Below, piece by piece: positions 22,201 through 30,772 of a stretch of DNA of 64,000 nt. Within the stretch, counting starts at the first letter, position 1, and every line of letters starts with the position of its first letter. Made by a program: the position numbers and the translations under genes. Source of the stretch: Halobacillus_A sp043497005 (GTDB lineage Bacteria; Bacillota; Bacilli; Bacillales; Halobacillaceae); the NCBI RefSeq assembly GCF_043497005.1, contig NZ_JBIEKE010000001.1, positions 1,302,001-1,366,000 on the forward strand, given 5' to 3'. The notes under the pieces were generated by a model. That model saw only the letters and a program-made list of their open reading frames with translations, searched no databases and had not been told where the DNA came from.

Positions 22201-23613
22201 ATGAGAAAGTTTTACAATGCACCACTTATTGCATTACTCGCAGCCGGCACTTTGCTGACGCCTTTAACAGCGAGTGCTAACTCAGAACTTGACGAAGTAC
22301 GTGAAGAATTAAATGAATTAGAAGAAGAACAAGGTAATGTCGACGAAAAAAAGAATGAAGTTTCAGATGATAAAAGCAGCACGGAAGATGACATAGCTGA
22401 AAATGAAAAAGAGCAAGAAGAAACTAAGAATCAAATGGAAGAGCTTGATAACAAACTGAGCGAAACACAAGAAAAACTTCGTGTTAAAGAAAACGAAATT
22501 GCAGAAACCGAAGACGAGATCACTCAGCTGAAAGAAGATATTGCTGATTTGAAAAAAAGAATTGAGGAACGTGAAGAACTTTTAACTGAACGTTTACGAG
22601 CATTGCAAAAAAGCGGTGGCGATGTTCAGTACTTAGAAGTTTTAATGGGAGCCCAAAGCTTTGGTGATTTCTTAGATCGGGCTTCAGCTGTAACTACCAT
22701 AATGGACCAGGATAAAGATATCATGGATACGCATATGGAAGAGAAGCAGTTATTGGAAGAAAAGCAAGTTGAATTAGAAGAAAAAATGGAAGAGCTTGAG
22801 CAGCAGAAAGCAGATCTTGAGGGAATTAAGGCAGATCTTGATGACCAGTTAGCTGAAAAGGAAAAGCTGATGGAAGAACTTGAGTTACAAGAAGAACAGC
22901 TTCACGATCATAAAATGGAGCTTGAAGAGGAAGAAGAATTGCTGCAAAGCCAAGAAGCTTCTATTCAAGAAGCCATGAAGAATGCTGAAAATGAAGAAGC
23001 AAATATCCAAGCTGAAATTGAAAGACAGAAAGAATTAGAAAAGCAGCGTGAGCGTGAGCTTCAGAAACAGAAAGAAGAAGAAGCTGCCAAGCAAGAAGCG
23101 GCTGAGAAAGAACAGCAAAGTTCCAGCAGCTCTTCCAGCAGTTCAAACTCAAGCAGCTCAGAAAGTTCCAGCAGTTCTGCCAGCAGTACAGCAGCACCTG
23201 TACCTGAGCCAACCTCTGGCGGTAAGTTTATGCGTCCTGCAAGCGGACCGGTAACTTCTGAGATGGGCGCACGCTGGGGAAGTACGCACGCAGGAATTGA
23301 CATTGGAGGAAACGGAACTCCAATTGTTGCTGCAGCTTCTGGAGAAGTACTAAGATCCTATTATTCTAGTACTTATGGAAATGTTGTTTATATCACTCAC
23401 TATATTGATGGACAAGTATTTACTACCGTGTATGCCCACATGCAAAATCGTCAGGTGAGCTCTGGTGATTCTGTAACTAAAGGTCAGCAGTTAGGTCTTA
23501 TGGGTAACACAGGACGCTCTACTGGTCCTCACCTTCACTTTGAAGTACACGAAGGTCCGTGGACAGCTGATAAGGGGAACGCTGTTAACCCTAGAAAACA
23601 TGTAAACTTTTAA
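22201..23613 (+). CDS. Secreted coiled-coil M23 peptidoglycan endopeptidase, likely FtsEX effector
   Basis: A 470-residue exported protein. A signal peptide (residues 1-26, ending near LTASANSE) is followed by a long Glu/Lys-rich coiled coil (about 30-300), a Ser-rich linker and a C-terminal LytM/M23 domain (about 345-470). The zinc and catalytic residues are present: HAGID, YAHM and GPHLHFE. The domain should therefore be active, unlike EnvC, which is degenerate. The coiled-coil layout and the place after ftsX suggest it is the FtsEX-controlled hydrolase. In Bacillus subtilis that role is filled by CwlO, which has an NlpC/P60 domain instead. It has a GGGGAGG ribosome site. Confidence 0.88.
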   Translation: MRKFYNAPLIALLAAGTLLTPLTASANSELDEVREELNELEEEQGNVDEKKNEVSDDKSSTEDDIAENEKEQEETKNQMEELDNKLSETQEKLRVKENEIAETEDEITQLKEDIADLKKRIEEREELLTERLRALQKSGGDVQYLEVLMGAQSFGDFLDRASAVTTIMDQDKDIMDTHMEEKQLLEEKQVELEEKMEELEQQKADLEGIKADLDDQLAEKEKLMEELELQEEQLHDHKMELEEEEELLQSQEASIQEAMKNAENEEANIQAEIERQKELEKQRERELQKQKEEEAAKQEAAEKEQQSSSSSSSSSNSSSSESSSSSASSTAAPVPEPTSGGKFMRPASGPVTSEMGARWGSTHAGIDIGGNGTPIVAAASGEVLRSYYSSTYGNVVYITHYIDGQVFTTVYAHMQNRQVSSGDSVTKGQQLGLMGNTGRSTGPHLHFEVHEGPWTADKGNAVNPRKHVNF

Positions 23614-23624
23614 TCTATTGGTAA

Positions 23625-23657
23625 AACGCACTTTGAGTTGCTCAAGGTGCGTTTTTT
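23625..23657 (+). terminator. Terminator of the ftsEX-M23 operon
   Basis: AACGCACTTTGAG (23625-23637) with CTCAAGGTGCGTT (23641-23653), one G-T mismatch-type pair, then TTTT. Confidence 0.92.
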
Positions 23658-23804
23658 ATGAGTTCAACACAGCTTTTACAAGTGTCAGTGAATTGTAAAT
23701 AATCAGGATAGCTTCCTTCTTTGTTTTTTGTTATAAATAAATAGAGAAGTCCAACTTAGAACTACTATCGTAAATTTTCCTATAAAATTATAGAGAGGTG
23801 TCTT

Positions 23805-24338
23805 ATGAAGTATATATCCATTGTTTTTCTTGCATTTATGTTTGCTTATCCTTTAAGTGCAGGCGCTCATACACACTTAGAAAACTCCGATCCTGAAGCT
23901 GGGGAGCAGGTGCCTGGTGATGATCCAGTCATTACCTTAATATTTGATTCGCCGGTACAGCAGCCGAATGAAATCACCGTTACCGATGAATCAGGTAATG
24001 AAATTACAGTAGAAGACGTAAACCATTCAAGCGATGAAGTTATTGAAGTGCCGTTGCCGGAAGAATTGGAAAGCGGGGAAATAGAAGTGTTTTACAGTAT
24101 TGTCGGTGAAGACGGCCATGTTATGGAAGAAGAGTTTTCTTTTTCCTATGAGGAAGTCGAGCAGGATGCTGAAGAAAATGAAGAGACGGCTGAATCAGAA
24201 TCAGAAGAGTCAGCTGAGGAAGAAACCCTGGGTGCAGCAGAAGAAAATAGTTCAAACTCCTGGCTGATGCCTGTACTTGCTGTATCATTACTTGCTGTAG
24301 CTGCCTTAGTTTTCGTATTCACTCGTAAGAAATCATGA
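23805..24338 (+). CDS. CopC domain copper-binding protein, membrane anchored
   Basis: A 177-residue exported protein. The signal peptide should be cut before HTHLENSDPEAG, which puts His at position 1 of the mature protein, as in CopC Cu(II) sites. A second ligand cluster, GEDGHVMEEEFSF, gives Asp-x-His. A CopC beta sandwich spans about residues 22-125. An acidic linker and a C-terminal membrane helix (WLMPVLAVSLLAVAALVFVF) follow, ending in basic residues. It overlaps the CopD-like gene by 4 nt. The pair probably handles copper at the outer face; direction of transport is unknown. Confidence 0.88.
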   Translation: MKYISIVFLAFMFAYPLSAGAHTHLENSDPEAGEQVPGDDPVITLIFDSPVQQPNEITVTDESGNEITVEDVNHSSDEVIEVPLPEELESGEIEVFYSIVGEDGHVMEEEFSFSYEEVEQDAEENEETAESESEESAEEETLGAAEENSSNSWLMPVLAVSLLAVAALVFVFTRKKS

Positions 24339-25483
24339 TCTACGCCTTAAGTAATGGCTTGTTGTATGTTTGTTTTGCACTTATCTTAGGGAGCAGCATT
24401 CTTTTCCTCATCCCTCATAATAATAGAATAGAGGTAACATTATCGAGAAAAGATTTGATAATTATTGGAGCTTTATTGCCGATATTATCTCTTTTTCCAA
24501 TCATTGCTTTAACGTTAAATATTCATATGTATCAAGAAGAAAGTTATCTATCCAGCTTCTTCTATGTTTTGAAAGAATTGGAGACTGGTCGAGCGTGGGT
24601 AACGCTCACTTTTTTCAGTCTTCTCTATATAGGTGTAATAGCGACAGTGAAAAGCCGACCGGCTGCCTTTACCACCAGTTTGTTTTTAGTTCTTGGCATG
24701 ATTTTGACACAAGGTGTTGTAGGTCATGCTGCCAATATGTCCAGCTACCCGGGAGCTTTAGCGCATATTGTTCACCTTTTAGCTATCTGCTCATGGGCTG
24801 GAATTTTATTGGTAGTAAGCTGGTTCTCAAAAAATGAAAAGAATTGGGATGCTTTTGTAGAATGGTATACCTTTATCGCCATTGGATGTGTAGTCATGCT
24901 TACATTTACTGGTTTGTTTATGAGCTTCAGTTTAACTGAAAGTATAGTCCAGTCATGGATATTACCATATGGGCAGGCTTTGCTATTGAAGCAGCTTTTA
25001 TTTTTAGCTCTTCTTCTTTTTGCTTTTATTAATGGTTTTCTGATCAGAAAGAAAGTAGAAACCTCCCCTTCTTTTTCGCCGAAAAAATGGTGGCGAGCTG
25101 AGAGTATTATTATTTTAACTATTTTCAGCTTGACAGGTTTTATGAGTGAAAAAGAGCCGCCTCATAATATAGAGCAGGCCTTAAATAGAGAAGAAACTTC
25201 CATTCTTTTTCAAACATTTATGTCAGTAAATATAGGAGAAGAATTGTCGCTGAGCCCAAGTATTATAGGGTTGTTTTTTATGGTGCTTGCAGGTTTGTTT
25301 TTCCTTTTTACCTATCTTTTATTTTCCAGACAGGAATCCGCTGCAGGAGCGCTGATTATGAGCGGAATTGCTGTTATAAGTTTATATATCGGGCTTATGA
25401 ATAGTGTAGAGAGCGCAGGGAGAACGCCTGTTTTAGAGAGTTCGTTATCCAGTTTGGGACATGTCATAAAAATTGTGGCATAA
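24335..25483 (+). CDS. CopD family copper resistance/uptake membrane protein
   Basis: A 382-residue polytopic membrane protein with about nine hydrophobic segments. The CopD signature is visible in HAANMSSYPGALAHIVHLLAICSWAGILLVV, near residues 133-163, with conserved His residues that may pass copper. Its start, ATGATC, overlaps the CopC stop, so the two are translationally coupled. In some Bacilli the two domains are fused in one protein (YcnJ); here they are separate. No copper regulator (CsoR, YcnK) is in the window. Confidence 0.85.
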   Translation: MIYALSNGLLYVCFALILGSSILFLIPHNNRIEVTLSRKDLIIIGALLPILSLFPIIALTLNIHMYQEESYLSSFFYVLKELETGRAWVTLTFFSLLYIGVIATVKSRPAAFTTSLFLVLGMILTQGVVGHAANMSSYPGALAHIVHLLAICSWAGILLVVSWFSKNEKNWDAFVEWYTFIAIGCVVMLTFTGLFMSFSLTESIVQSWILPYGQALLLKQLLFLALLLFAFINGFLIRKKVETSPSFSPKKWWRAESIIILTIFSLTGFMSEKEPPHNIEQALNREETSILFQTFMSVNIGEELSLSPSIIGLFFMVLAGLFFLFTYLLFSRQESAAGALIMSGIAVISLYIGLMNSVESAGRTPVLESSLSSLGHVIKIVA

Positions 25484-25494
25484 GTTAATAAAAA

Positions 25495-25528
25495 GAGCAT
25501 CGCACATTTACGGTGTGGTGCTTTTTTT
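25495..25528 (+). terminator. Terminator after the CopCD-like pair
   Basis: GCATCGCAC (25497-25505) with GTGTGGTGC (25513-25521), then seven T. Confidence 0.88.
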
Positions 25529-25579
25529 GCTAGTATAGAATCATCTAGTAGAAATATTTTACACAGAAGGGTGAATGCG

Positions 25580-27079
25580 ATGAATGTAAGGGCGCGTTTC
25601 GTCGCGATCATAGTGGTGCTTGCCGTTCTTTTAGGGGCCGCCGGGTCGTATGTCGGAATACAATACTTCGGAACAACAGCTAATGAAAATTCCGATCAAA
25701 CTGCCAATGCTGACCAAGATGCAGAAAATTTTGCTGATTTATCAGAAGATGAACAAAAAGAATTTATAGAAGGATTGTCGGGGGGCGCAGACATAGAAAA
25801 AGTAGAACAGGCCTTTAGCGTTATACAAGAGAATTCGTTAATTGAAGCGGATAAAAACCAGCTCATAGAAGGCGCTATTGAAGGTATGCTTGATACGTTA
25901 GATGACCCTTATAGTACTTATATGGATAAAGAAACGATGGAAGAGTTTGACCAGTCGATCGAATCCTCTTTCCAAGGGATTGGAGCAGAGGTCAGTATGG
26001 TAAATGAGAAAGTGACAGTAGTAGCACCCATTAAAGGATCTCCTGCCGAAGAAGCTGGACTCAAGCCAAATGATCAAATACTTGAGGTTGATGGAGAAAG
26101 TGTAGAAGGTCTGGACTTATATGATGCGGTATCTAAAATTCGCGGCGAAAAAGGATCAGAGGTTGTGTTAACGATTGAACGCCCTGGTTCAAGTGACCCC
26201 TTAACTGTAGAATTAGTTAGAGATGATATACCACTGGAAACTGTTTACACCGATACAAAAGAAATTGACGGCAAAAAAGCAGGTGTTATTGAAATCACCT
26301 CCTTTTCTGAAAAAACCTCAACCGAATTTGAAGAAGCTTTAACTGAGCTTGAAGGTGAAGGAATTGAAGGACTTGTTATTGATGTTCGAGGAAATCCAGG
26401 AGGACTCTTCACAGATGTTCAGGAGATTCTTGACCAGTTTATTACGGATGATCAACCTTATGTTCAAGTAGAAGATAGTCAAGGAGAGAAATCCGAGTAT
26501 TACTCAGAATTAAAAGAATCGAAGGACTACCCAATTACGGTCTTACAAGACGAAGGAAGTGCTTCTGCTTCTGAAATTCTAGCAGCCGCTATGAATGAAG
26601 CTGGAGGATATGATATTGTTGGAACGAAAAGCTTTGGAAAAGGTACTGTTCAACAGACGATCCCAATGGGTGACGGCAGTACAATTAAATTAACCCTTTA
26701 TAAGTGGTTAACCCCTGAAGGAAATTGGATTCATGAAAAAGGGATTGAACCTACTGTAGAGGTTGAACAGCCGGAATACTTCTATACTAACCCAGTTGAA
26801 ATAGAAGAGACATTGAAGTTTGATGATAATAAAGAGCAAGTGGAAAATGTTCAAGTGATGCTGCAAGGACTAGGCTATCAACCTGGTCGTACAGACGGAT
26901 ACTTCAGTGAAGAAACCGAAGCTGCGGTTTCAGAGTTTCAGTCTGACGAAGGCCTGAGTCAGACGGGTGAAGTGGATGAAGAAACCGGAGGGAAACTCCA
27001 AGAATTAATTGTAGAAGAAGTTCGTAGTGGAGAAAATGATCGACAGATGGATAAAGCATTAGAAGTCTTGTTCAATTAA
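25580..27079 (+). CDS. ctpB: C-terminal processing serine protease, S41 family
   Basis: A secreted, membrane-anchored protease of 499 residues. An N-terminal membrane helix is followed by a PDZ domain (about residues 115-200, IGAEVSMVNEKVTVVAPIKGSPAEEAGLK), the S41 protease with Ser in DEGSASASEILAAAM near 332 and Lys in GTKSFGKGTVQ near 357, and a C-terminal peptidoglycan-binding repeat (VQVMLQGLGYQPGRTDGYF). In Bacillus subtilis CtpB cuts SpoIVFA to activate pro-SigK processing. I chose ATG 25580, 7 nt after AAGGGTG. It lies next to minJ, as in Bacillus. Confidence 0.93.
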   Translation: MNVRARFVAIIVVLAVLLGAAGSYVGIQYFGTTANENSDQTANADQDAENFADLSEDEQKEFIEGLSGGADIEKVEQAFSVIQENSLIEADKNQLIEGAIEGMLDTLDDPYSTYMDKETMEEFDQSIESSFQGIGAEVSMVNEKVTVVAPIKGSPAEEAGLKPNDQILEVDGESVEGLDLYDAVSKIRGEKGSEVVLTIERPGSSDPLTVELVRDDIPLETVYTDTKEIDGKKAGVIEITSFSEKTSTEFEEALTELEGEGIEGLVIDVRGNPGGLFTDVQEILDQFITDDQPYVQVEDSQGEKSEYYSELKESKDYPITVLQDEGSASASEILAAAMNEAGGYDIVGTKSFGKGTVQQTIPMGDGSTIKLTLYKWLTPEGNWIHEKGIEPTVEVEQPEYFYTNPVEIEETLKFDDNKEQVENVQVMLQGLGYQPGRTDGYFSEETEAAVSEFQSDEGLSQTGEVDEETGGKLQELIVEEVRSGENDRQMDKALEVLFN

Positions 27080-27108
27080 GCAGGAATTGAATGACTTTTC
27101 TCGAATGT

Positions 27109-27138
27109 AATCCGTAGTCCAGGGACTGCGGATTTTTT
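27109..27138 (+). terminator. Terminator between ctpB and minJ
   Basis: AATCCGTAGTCC (27109-27120) pairs with GGACTGCGGATT (27123-27134) and is followed by TTTT. Confidence 0.85.
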
Positions 27139-27166
27139 CGAGAGAATGAAGAAGGGAAGAACGTTT

Positions 27167-28348
27167 GTGGATATTTGGTTACAGGAAGCAATACAAGGTT
27201 TAGTAAGGCTCGGGATACAGCCGTTACTTTATTGGTCGCTGTTATTATTATTTGTCATATCAATTCGTCGGATGAAGCAAGAAAGAAAACGCTTTGGCAC
27301 CCGTGTATATGATATTTTTACAGAAGGGCGAAGTACGTGGAAAGTTTCACTGGCTGCTGGATTTTTCTTAACAGTATTTGCTATTGGAATTGGTGTCGTG
27401 CTGCCCTATTACTATTTATTACTAGTTGCGGTCATAACGATTGTGTTAAGTCTGCCGTTTCATTTAAAACTACTATCTCCGGTGTATACGGTAGGTTTGT
27501 CAGTTTTATTGCTTTGGCTTCTGCCTTTTCTTCCAGCAGGGGTGCTGCCAGCAGAAATGGTATCTGTATTAACATCTGTATCATTATCAGCGACGGCTAT
27601 TTTGATGAGTTTGCTATTGTTAGTGGAAGGAATTTTCCTAACACAAACCTCCTCCAGACGAACCTTCCCAGAACGGATTGTCAGTCAACGAGGGAAAAAG
27701 ATCGGCCAGCATCGAGTGAAAAAGCTGGCAGTCATTCCTATGGTTTCGCTCTTCCCAGCTGGGATGATCGAACCTTTTGCTCCTTGGTGGCCTATGTTTA
27801 GCGTAGGAGATGGTTCTTATGGGTTCGTCTTATTCCCTTTATTGCTCGGTTATGAATGGGTCGCACGTGCTCAGTCTCCAAAGTTGGCAGCAATTACATT
27901 AGGGAAGCAAACAAATGGTTTGGCTATGCTCTCTTTACTTTTTGCTGCAGCCAGTATTTTTTTACCCGTTTTAGCTATCGCTGCGGTGATCATTGCTGTT
28001 ATAGGAAGATTATTTATCTATACATTTCATAAGAGCAGAGAGAAAAGTAAACCTTACTTTACTCAGGATCAGCGTGGAGTGCGTATCCTCGGTACAATTC
28101 CAGGAAGTCCTGCGGATGAAATGGATCTACTCCCGGGTGAACTGATTGTCAGAGTGAATGGCATACCTGTTGCTTCTGTACATGAATTTTATGAAGCGCT
28201 CCAAACGAATCGCACGCTGACAAAGGTTGAAGTTAGGGATTTTAGAGGAGAAAACCGTTATGAACAAAGAGCGATGTATGAAGGTGATCATCATGAATTA
28301 GGGTTGTTATTTGTACAAGAAGTGTCCTATGAATCAATGGCACAATAA
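27167..28348 (+). CDS. minJ: Division topological determinant MinJ
   Basis: MinJ bridges DivIVA and MinD at poles and septa, placing the Min division inhibitor. About 393 residues: six to eight membrane segments over residues 10-300 and a C-terminal PDZ domain (GVRILGTIPGSPADEMDLLPGELIVRVNGIPV). Size and position next to ctpB agree with Bacillus subtilis minJ (yvjD). I chose GTG 27167, about 7 nt after GAAGGGAAG; an in-frame ATG at 27146 lies only a few bases after the terminator and lacks a ribosome site. Confidence 0.88.
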   Translation: MDIWLQEAIQGLVRLGIQPLLYWSLLLLFVISIRRMKQERKRFGTRVYDIFTEGRSTWKVSLAAGFFLTVFAIGIGVVLPYYYLLLVAVITIVLSLPFHLKLLSPVYTVGLSVLLLWLLPFLPAGVLPAEMVSVLTSVSLSATAILMSLLLLVEGIFLTQTSSRRTFPERIVSQRGKKIGQHRVKKLAVIPMVSLFPAGMIEPFAPWWPMFSVGDGSYGFVLFPLLLGYEWVARAQSPKLAAITLGKQTNGLAMLSLLFAAASIFLPVLAIAAVIIAVIGRLFIYTFHKSREKSKPYFTQDQRGVRILGTIPGSPADEMDLLPGELIVRVNGIPVASVHEFYEALQTNRTLTKVEVRDFRGENRYEQRAMYEGDHHELGLLFVQEVSYESMAQ

Positions 28349-28374
28349 GATAATGATACTCGCGTTCTTAAGCT

Positions 28375-28531
28375 GGCAAAGAAGCTTAGGCAGAAATAAT
28401 TGCGTGTGGTCTTTCTTTGCCAAAACGGTCTGTATGAGATTTATCTCCATACAACCGTTTTGTCTTTAAATTTCAGGAATTCTAAGCTATCAAACGGAGG
28501 ATAGCAATGCTTGCCTCCCGGTTATTTTTTT
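28375..28531 (+). terminator. Three consecutive hairpins downstream of minJ
   Basis: First stem: GGCAAAGAA (28375-28383) with TTCTTTGCC (28413-28421). Second: AAAACGGT (28422-28429) with ACCGTTTT (28454-28461), then a short T-rich tail. Third: GGAGG (28496-28500) with CCTCC (28514-28518), followed by ATTTTTTT. Together they fill most of the gap after minJ and should end transcription. An RNA with a function cannot be excluded, but no family was recognised. Confidence 0.65.
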
Positions 28532-28561
28532 GAAAATTTAATGAAATAATACTTTTTTTAC

Positions 28562-28611
28562 TGAAAATGATTCTCAAATTCATTGACACAACTAAAATTA
28601 CCTTCTAAACT
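28562..28611 (+). promoter_or_regulatory. Sigma-A promoter with overlapping Fur box
   Basis: TGAAAATGATTCTCAAATTC (28562-28581) closely matches the Fur box, built from TGATAATNATTATCA-type repeats. It abuts the -35 TTGACA (28583-28588), which is 17 nt from TAAACT (28606-28611). Repression by Fur in iron-replete cells is strongly inferred. Confidence 0.8.
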
Positions 28612-28717
28612 AAAGAGAGTTGAAACTTAACATTCTTACACATAAGCAATTCGAATATAAATGAACTTATACTTACACCAACAGGCAATCGGTTTGTTAG
28701 TAAAGGAGAGAGAGCAG

Positions 28718-29563
28718 ATGGAGTCACTATTGGCCAACAATCTGACGTTAGGATATGGGGATCAAGTAATTATTGACTCATTAGATATACAAATACCTAA
28801 AGGCAAAGTAACGGTGTTAATTGGGGGGAACGGCTGTGGAAAGTCCACACTGTTACGCTCACTAGCCCGCTTGCTGAAACCTAAATCCGGAGAAGTAATC
28901 CTGGATAGTGCAGATATCTCTAAAATGCGTACAAAAGATGTGGCTAAAAAAATGGCTATTCTTCCGCAAAGTCCAACAACGCCTGAAGGACTGACAGTTT
29001 ATCAACTTGTTAAGCAAGGTCGATATCCTTATCAGAGCTGGGCAAAACGGTGGTCAGTTGAAGATGAAGAAGCGGTTACAAAAGCGCTGTATGATACAAA
29101 CTTAACAGAATTAAAAGATCGTTCGGTTGATTCTCTATCTGGCGGCCAGCGTCAACGTGCCTGGATCGCTATGACACTTGCTCAAAATACAGATCTCATT
29201 TTGTTGGATGAGCCGACGACTTACCTTGATATGACTCATCAAATTGATATTCTTGACTTGTTGTTTGATTTGAACCAGGACAATGGACGCACGGTTGTTA
29301 TGGTTCTTCACGATATTAATCTTGCTTGCCGTTATGCGGATCATATTGTAGCTGTGAAGGATAAAGAGGTTTATGCCCAAGGGAAGCCTGAAGAAGTTGT
29401 GACATGTGGCTTAATGCAGCATGTATTCGAAATGAATTGTGACGTACGTCAAGACCCGCTGTTTGGCACGCCAATGTGTATTCCCCACGGAAAAGGCCGC
29501 TGTTTAATTAAGCAGGCTCAAGCCGAAGCTCAAAGCCAGCAACAAACCCAAACAGTTAGCTGA
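28718..29563 (+). CDS. Iron-siderophore ABC transporter ATP-binding protein (FecE/FhuC/YusV-like)
   Basis: A 281-residue ATPase of the iron-chelate uptake class. Walker A is GGNGCGKST near residue 37, the Q-loop is LPQSPTTPEGLTV, the signature is LSGGQRQR, Walker B is LILLDEPTTYLDMTHQID and the switch is VLHDINLACRYAD. DEPTTYLD and HDINLA are hallmarks of FhuC/YusV ATPases. I chose ATG 28718, preceded by AAAGGAGAGAG. No permease or binding protein is adjacent, so it probably serves separately encoded siderophore permeases, as YusV does in Bacillus subtilis. Control by the Fur box upstream. Confidence 0.92.
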   Translation: MESLLANNLTLGYGDQVIIDSLDIQIPKGKVTVLIGGNGCGKSTLLRSLARLLKPKSGEVILDSADISKMRTKDVAKKMAILPQSPTTPEGLTVYQLVKQGRYPYQSWAKRWSVEDEEAVTKALYDTNLTELKDRSVDSLSGGQRQRAWIAMTLAQNTDLILLDEPTTYLDMTHQIDILDLLFDLNQDNGRTVVMVLHDINLACRYADHIVAVKDKEVYAQGKPEEVVTCGLMQHVFEMNCDVRQDPLFGTPMCIPHGKGRCLIKQAQAEAQSQQQTQTVS

Positions 29564-29570
29564 TCATAGA

Positions 29571-29600
29571 AAACCCTTCACTATTTTGTGAGGGGTTTTT
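29571..29600 (+). terminator. Terminator after the siderophore ATPase gene
   Basis: AAACCCTTCAC (29571-29581) pairs with GTGAGGGGTTT (29588-29598) and runs into TTTTT. Confidence 0.88.
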
Positions 29601-29754
29601 CAGCTTGTAGAGAACCTTTAAAGAGTGTAAAATTCCTTGCGTTAGAGGAGTGTAAAGGGTTTGAGGAAAACGACTCCCTTTCCTCGGGTGAATGGTGTGC
29701 CCTCATGAAAGCAGCGTTTGCAAAAATCACATTACGAAGGTTATTCCTTTCTCC

Positions 29755-29885
29755 ATTAGCGTAGTCAAAATACGCAGACTCCTTTTGGAACAGCACGAGC
29801 CGAAGATCCCGTAGGAAAGCGATGTAAAATCCTTTCTTCTTCGAATTATACTATGCTTTATTTAGTTTCGTTCCAGACTCTTTCA
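29755..29885. repeat. Degenerate copy of the intergenic inverted-repeat element
   Basis: CATTAGCGTAGTCAAAA and GCAGACTCC, then GGAACAGCACGAGCCGAAGATCCCG-type sequence in pieces, match the left core of the element at 8815-9092. The right half is largely deleted and the end TTTATTTAGTTTCGTTCCAG resembles TTTATTTAGTTATGTCCCAG of the full copy. With the terminator it accounts for most of the 328-nt gap before the HAD gene; 29601-29754 holds nothing recognised. Confidence 0.65.
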
Positions 29886-29891
29886 TTATGC

Positions 29892-30542
29892 TTACTCAGG
29901 AATTTCATTCAAGTCTTTTATTATATAAGAAGGTTTGATTCCTAACTCAGGCCACTTCTGGTTTTGTCGGTTCACCCAAGCCGTGTGAAAGCCGAATTGT
30001 GTGGCACCCGCTATATCCCAAGGGTTACTAGAGAAAAAGAGGATTTCTTCTTTTCCTACATTCAACTGCTTTTGAGCGTACGCATAGGCCTCACGGTGAG
30101 GCTTGTATACTTTAGGCTCATCTGCGCTTAACAAAGAAAAAAAGTGACTAAGCTGATTATTTTCAAGAAGCGGCTCAAGCATGGATTTGGTCCCATTTGA
30201 AAAGATCGTCAGGTTATGGTGTGGGTAATGTTTTTGCAGATCACGAACTTCTTCAAACGGAGATAAATGTTCATACTGTTTCATTAATGTGGAGATGGTT
30301 TCTTCGTGTGGTTCTACATCATTCTTAGATAGAGCATCATATAACGCCCATCTCGTTAATTCATCAAAAGGCACATAACCTCCAATTAATTGGCGAACCA
30401 TAAAATAGTGAACCTGACTGCTTCGCCAAACTTCACTAATTTGGCTGCCTTTATTGGGAAAATGTTTTTGAATAGCTTGTGCTACAGAGTGAACATCAAA
30501 CAGTGTACCGTAGGCATCAAACACAAAAGCTTTATAATTCAT
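29892..30542 (-). CDS. HAD superfamily hydrolase, haloacid dehalogenase type II
   Basis: A 216-residue cytoplasmic HAD hydrolase resembling (S)-2-haloacid dehalogenases. Motif I is FVFDAYGTLFD with nucleophile Asp9. Motif II is FSNGT near residue 117, the Lys is in EPKVYKP near 143, and motif III is FFSSNPWDIAGA. The DAYGTLFD and SSNPWD forms define the L-2-haloacid dehalogenase group. Natural substrate is uncertain, since many such proteins are not dehalogenases in vivo. A single minus-strand gene, divergent from ctaA, with an AGAGGAGGG site. Confidence 0.87.
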   Translation of the reverse strand: MNYKAFVFDAYGTLFDVHSVAQAIQKHFPNKGSQISEVWRSSQVHYFMVRQLIGGYVPFDELTRWALYDALSKNDVEPHEETISTLMKQYEHLSPFEEVRDLQKHYPHHNLTIFSNGTKSMLEPLLENNQLSHFFSLLSADEPKVYKPHREAYAYAQKQLNVGKEEILFFSSNPWDIAGATQFGFHTAWVNRQNQKWPELGIKPSYIIKDLNEIPE

Positions 30543-30772
30543 CGCTAAACCCTCCTCTAGGTCTTAAATTTTCCCTTAGTTCGTATGAAATAAACCGTTC
30601 ATTGATGACTTCCCAAGAAAAGAAGAGTAAACTAGAACATGGTTTTGTTACTATAAGTTCAATATGTTCACAAAAATTTCAGAGGCTAAAGCCTTATAAT
30701 CCCACTATTTCGTGATATGATTTGATAGAAAGATTTTTATGTAATGATTTCAGATATAGGAAGGGTAAGACG

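Noticed and set aside
29581..29796. 71-codon minus-strand frame after the siderophore ATPase gene
   Set aside because: Lies over a terminator and a degenerate repeat; no ribosome site.
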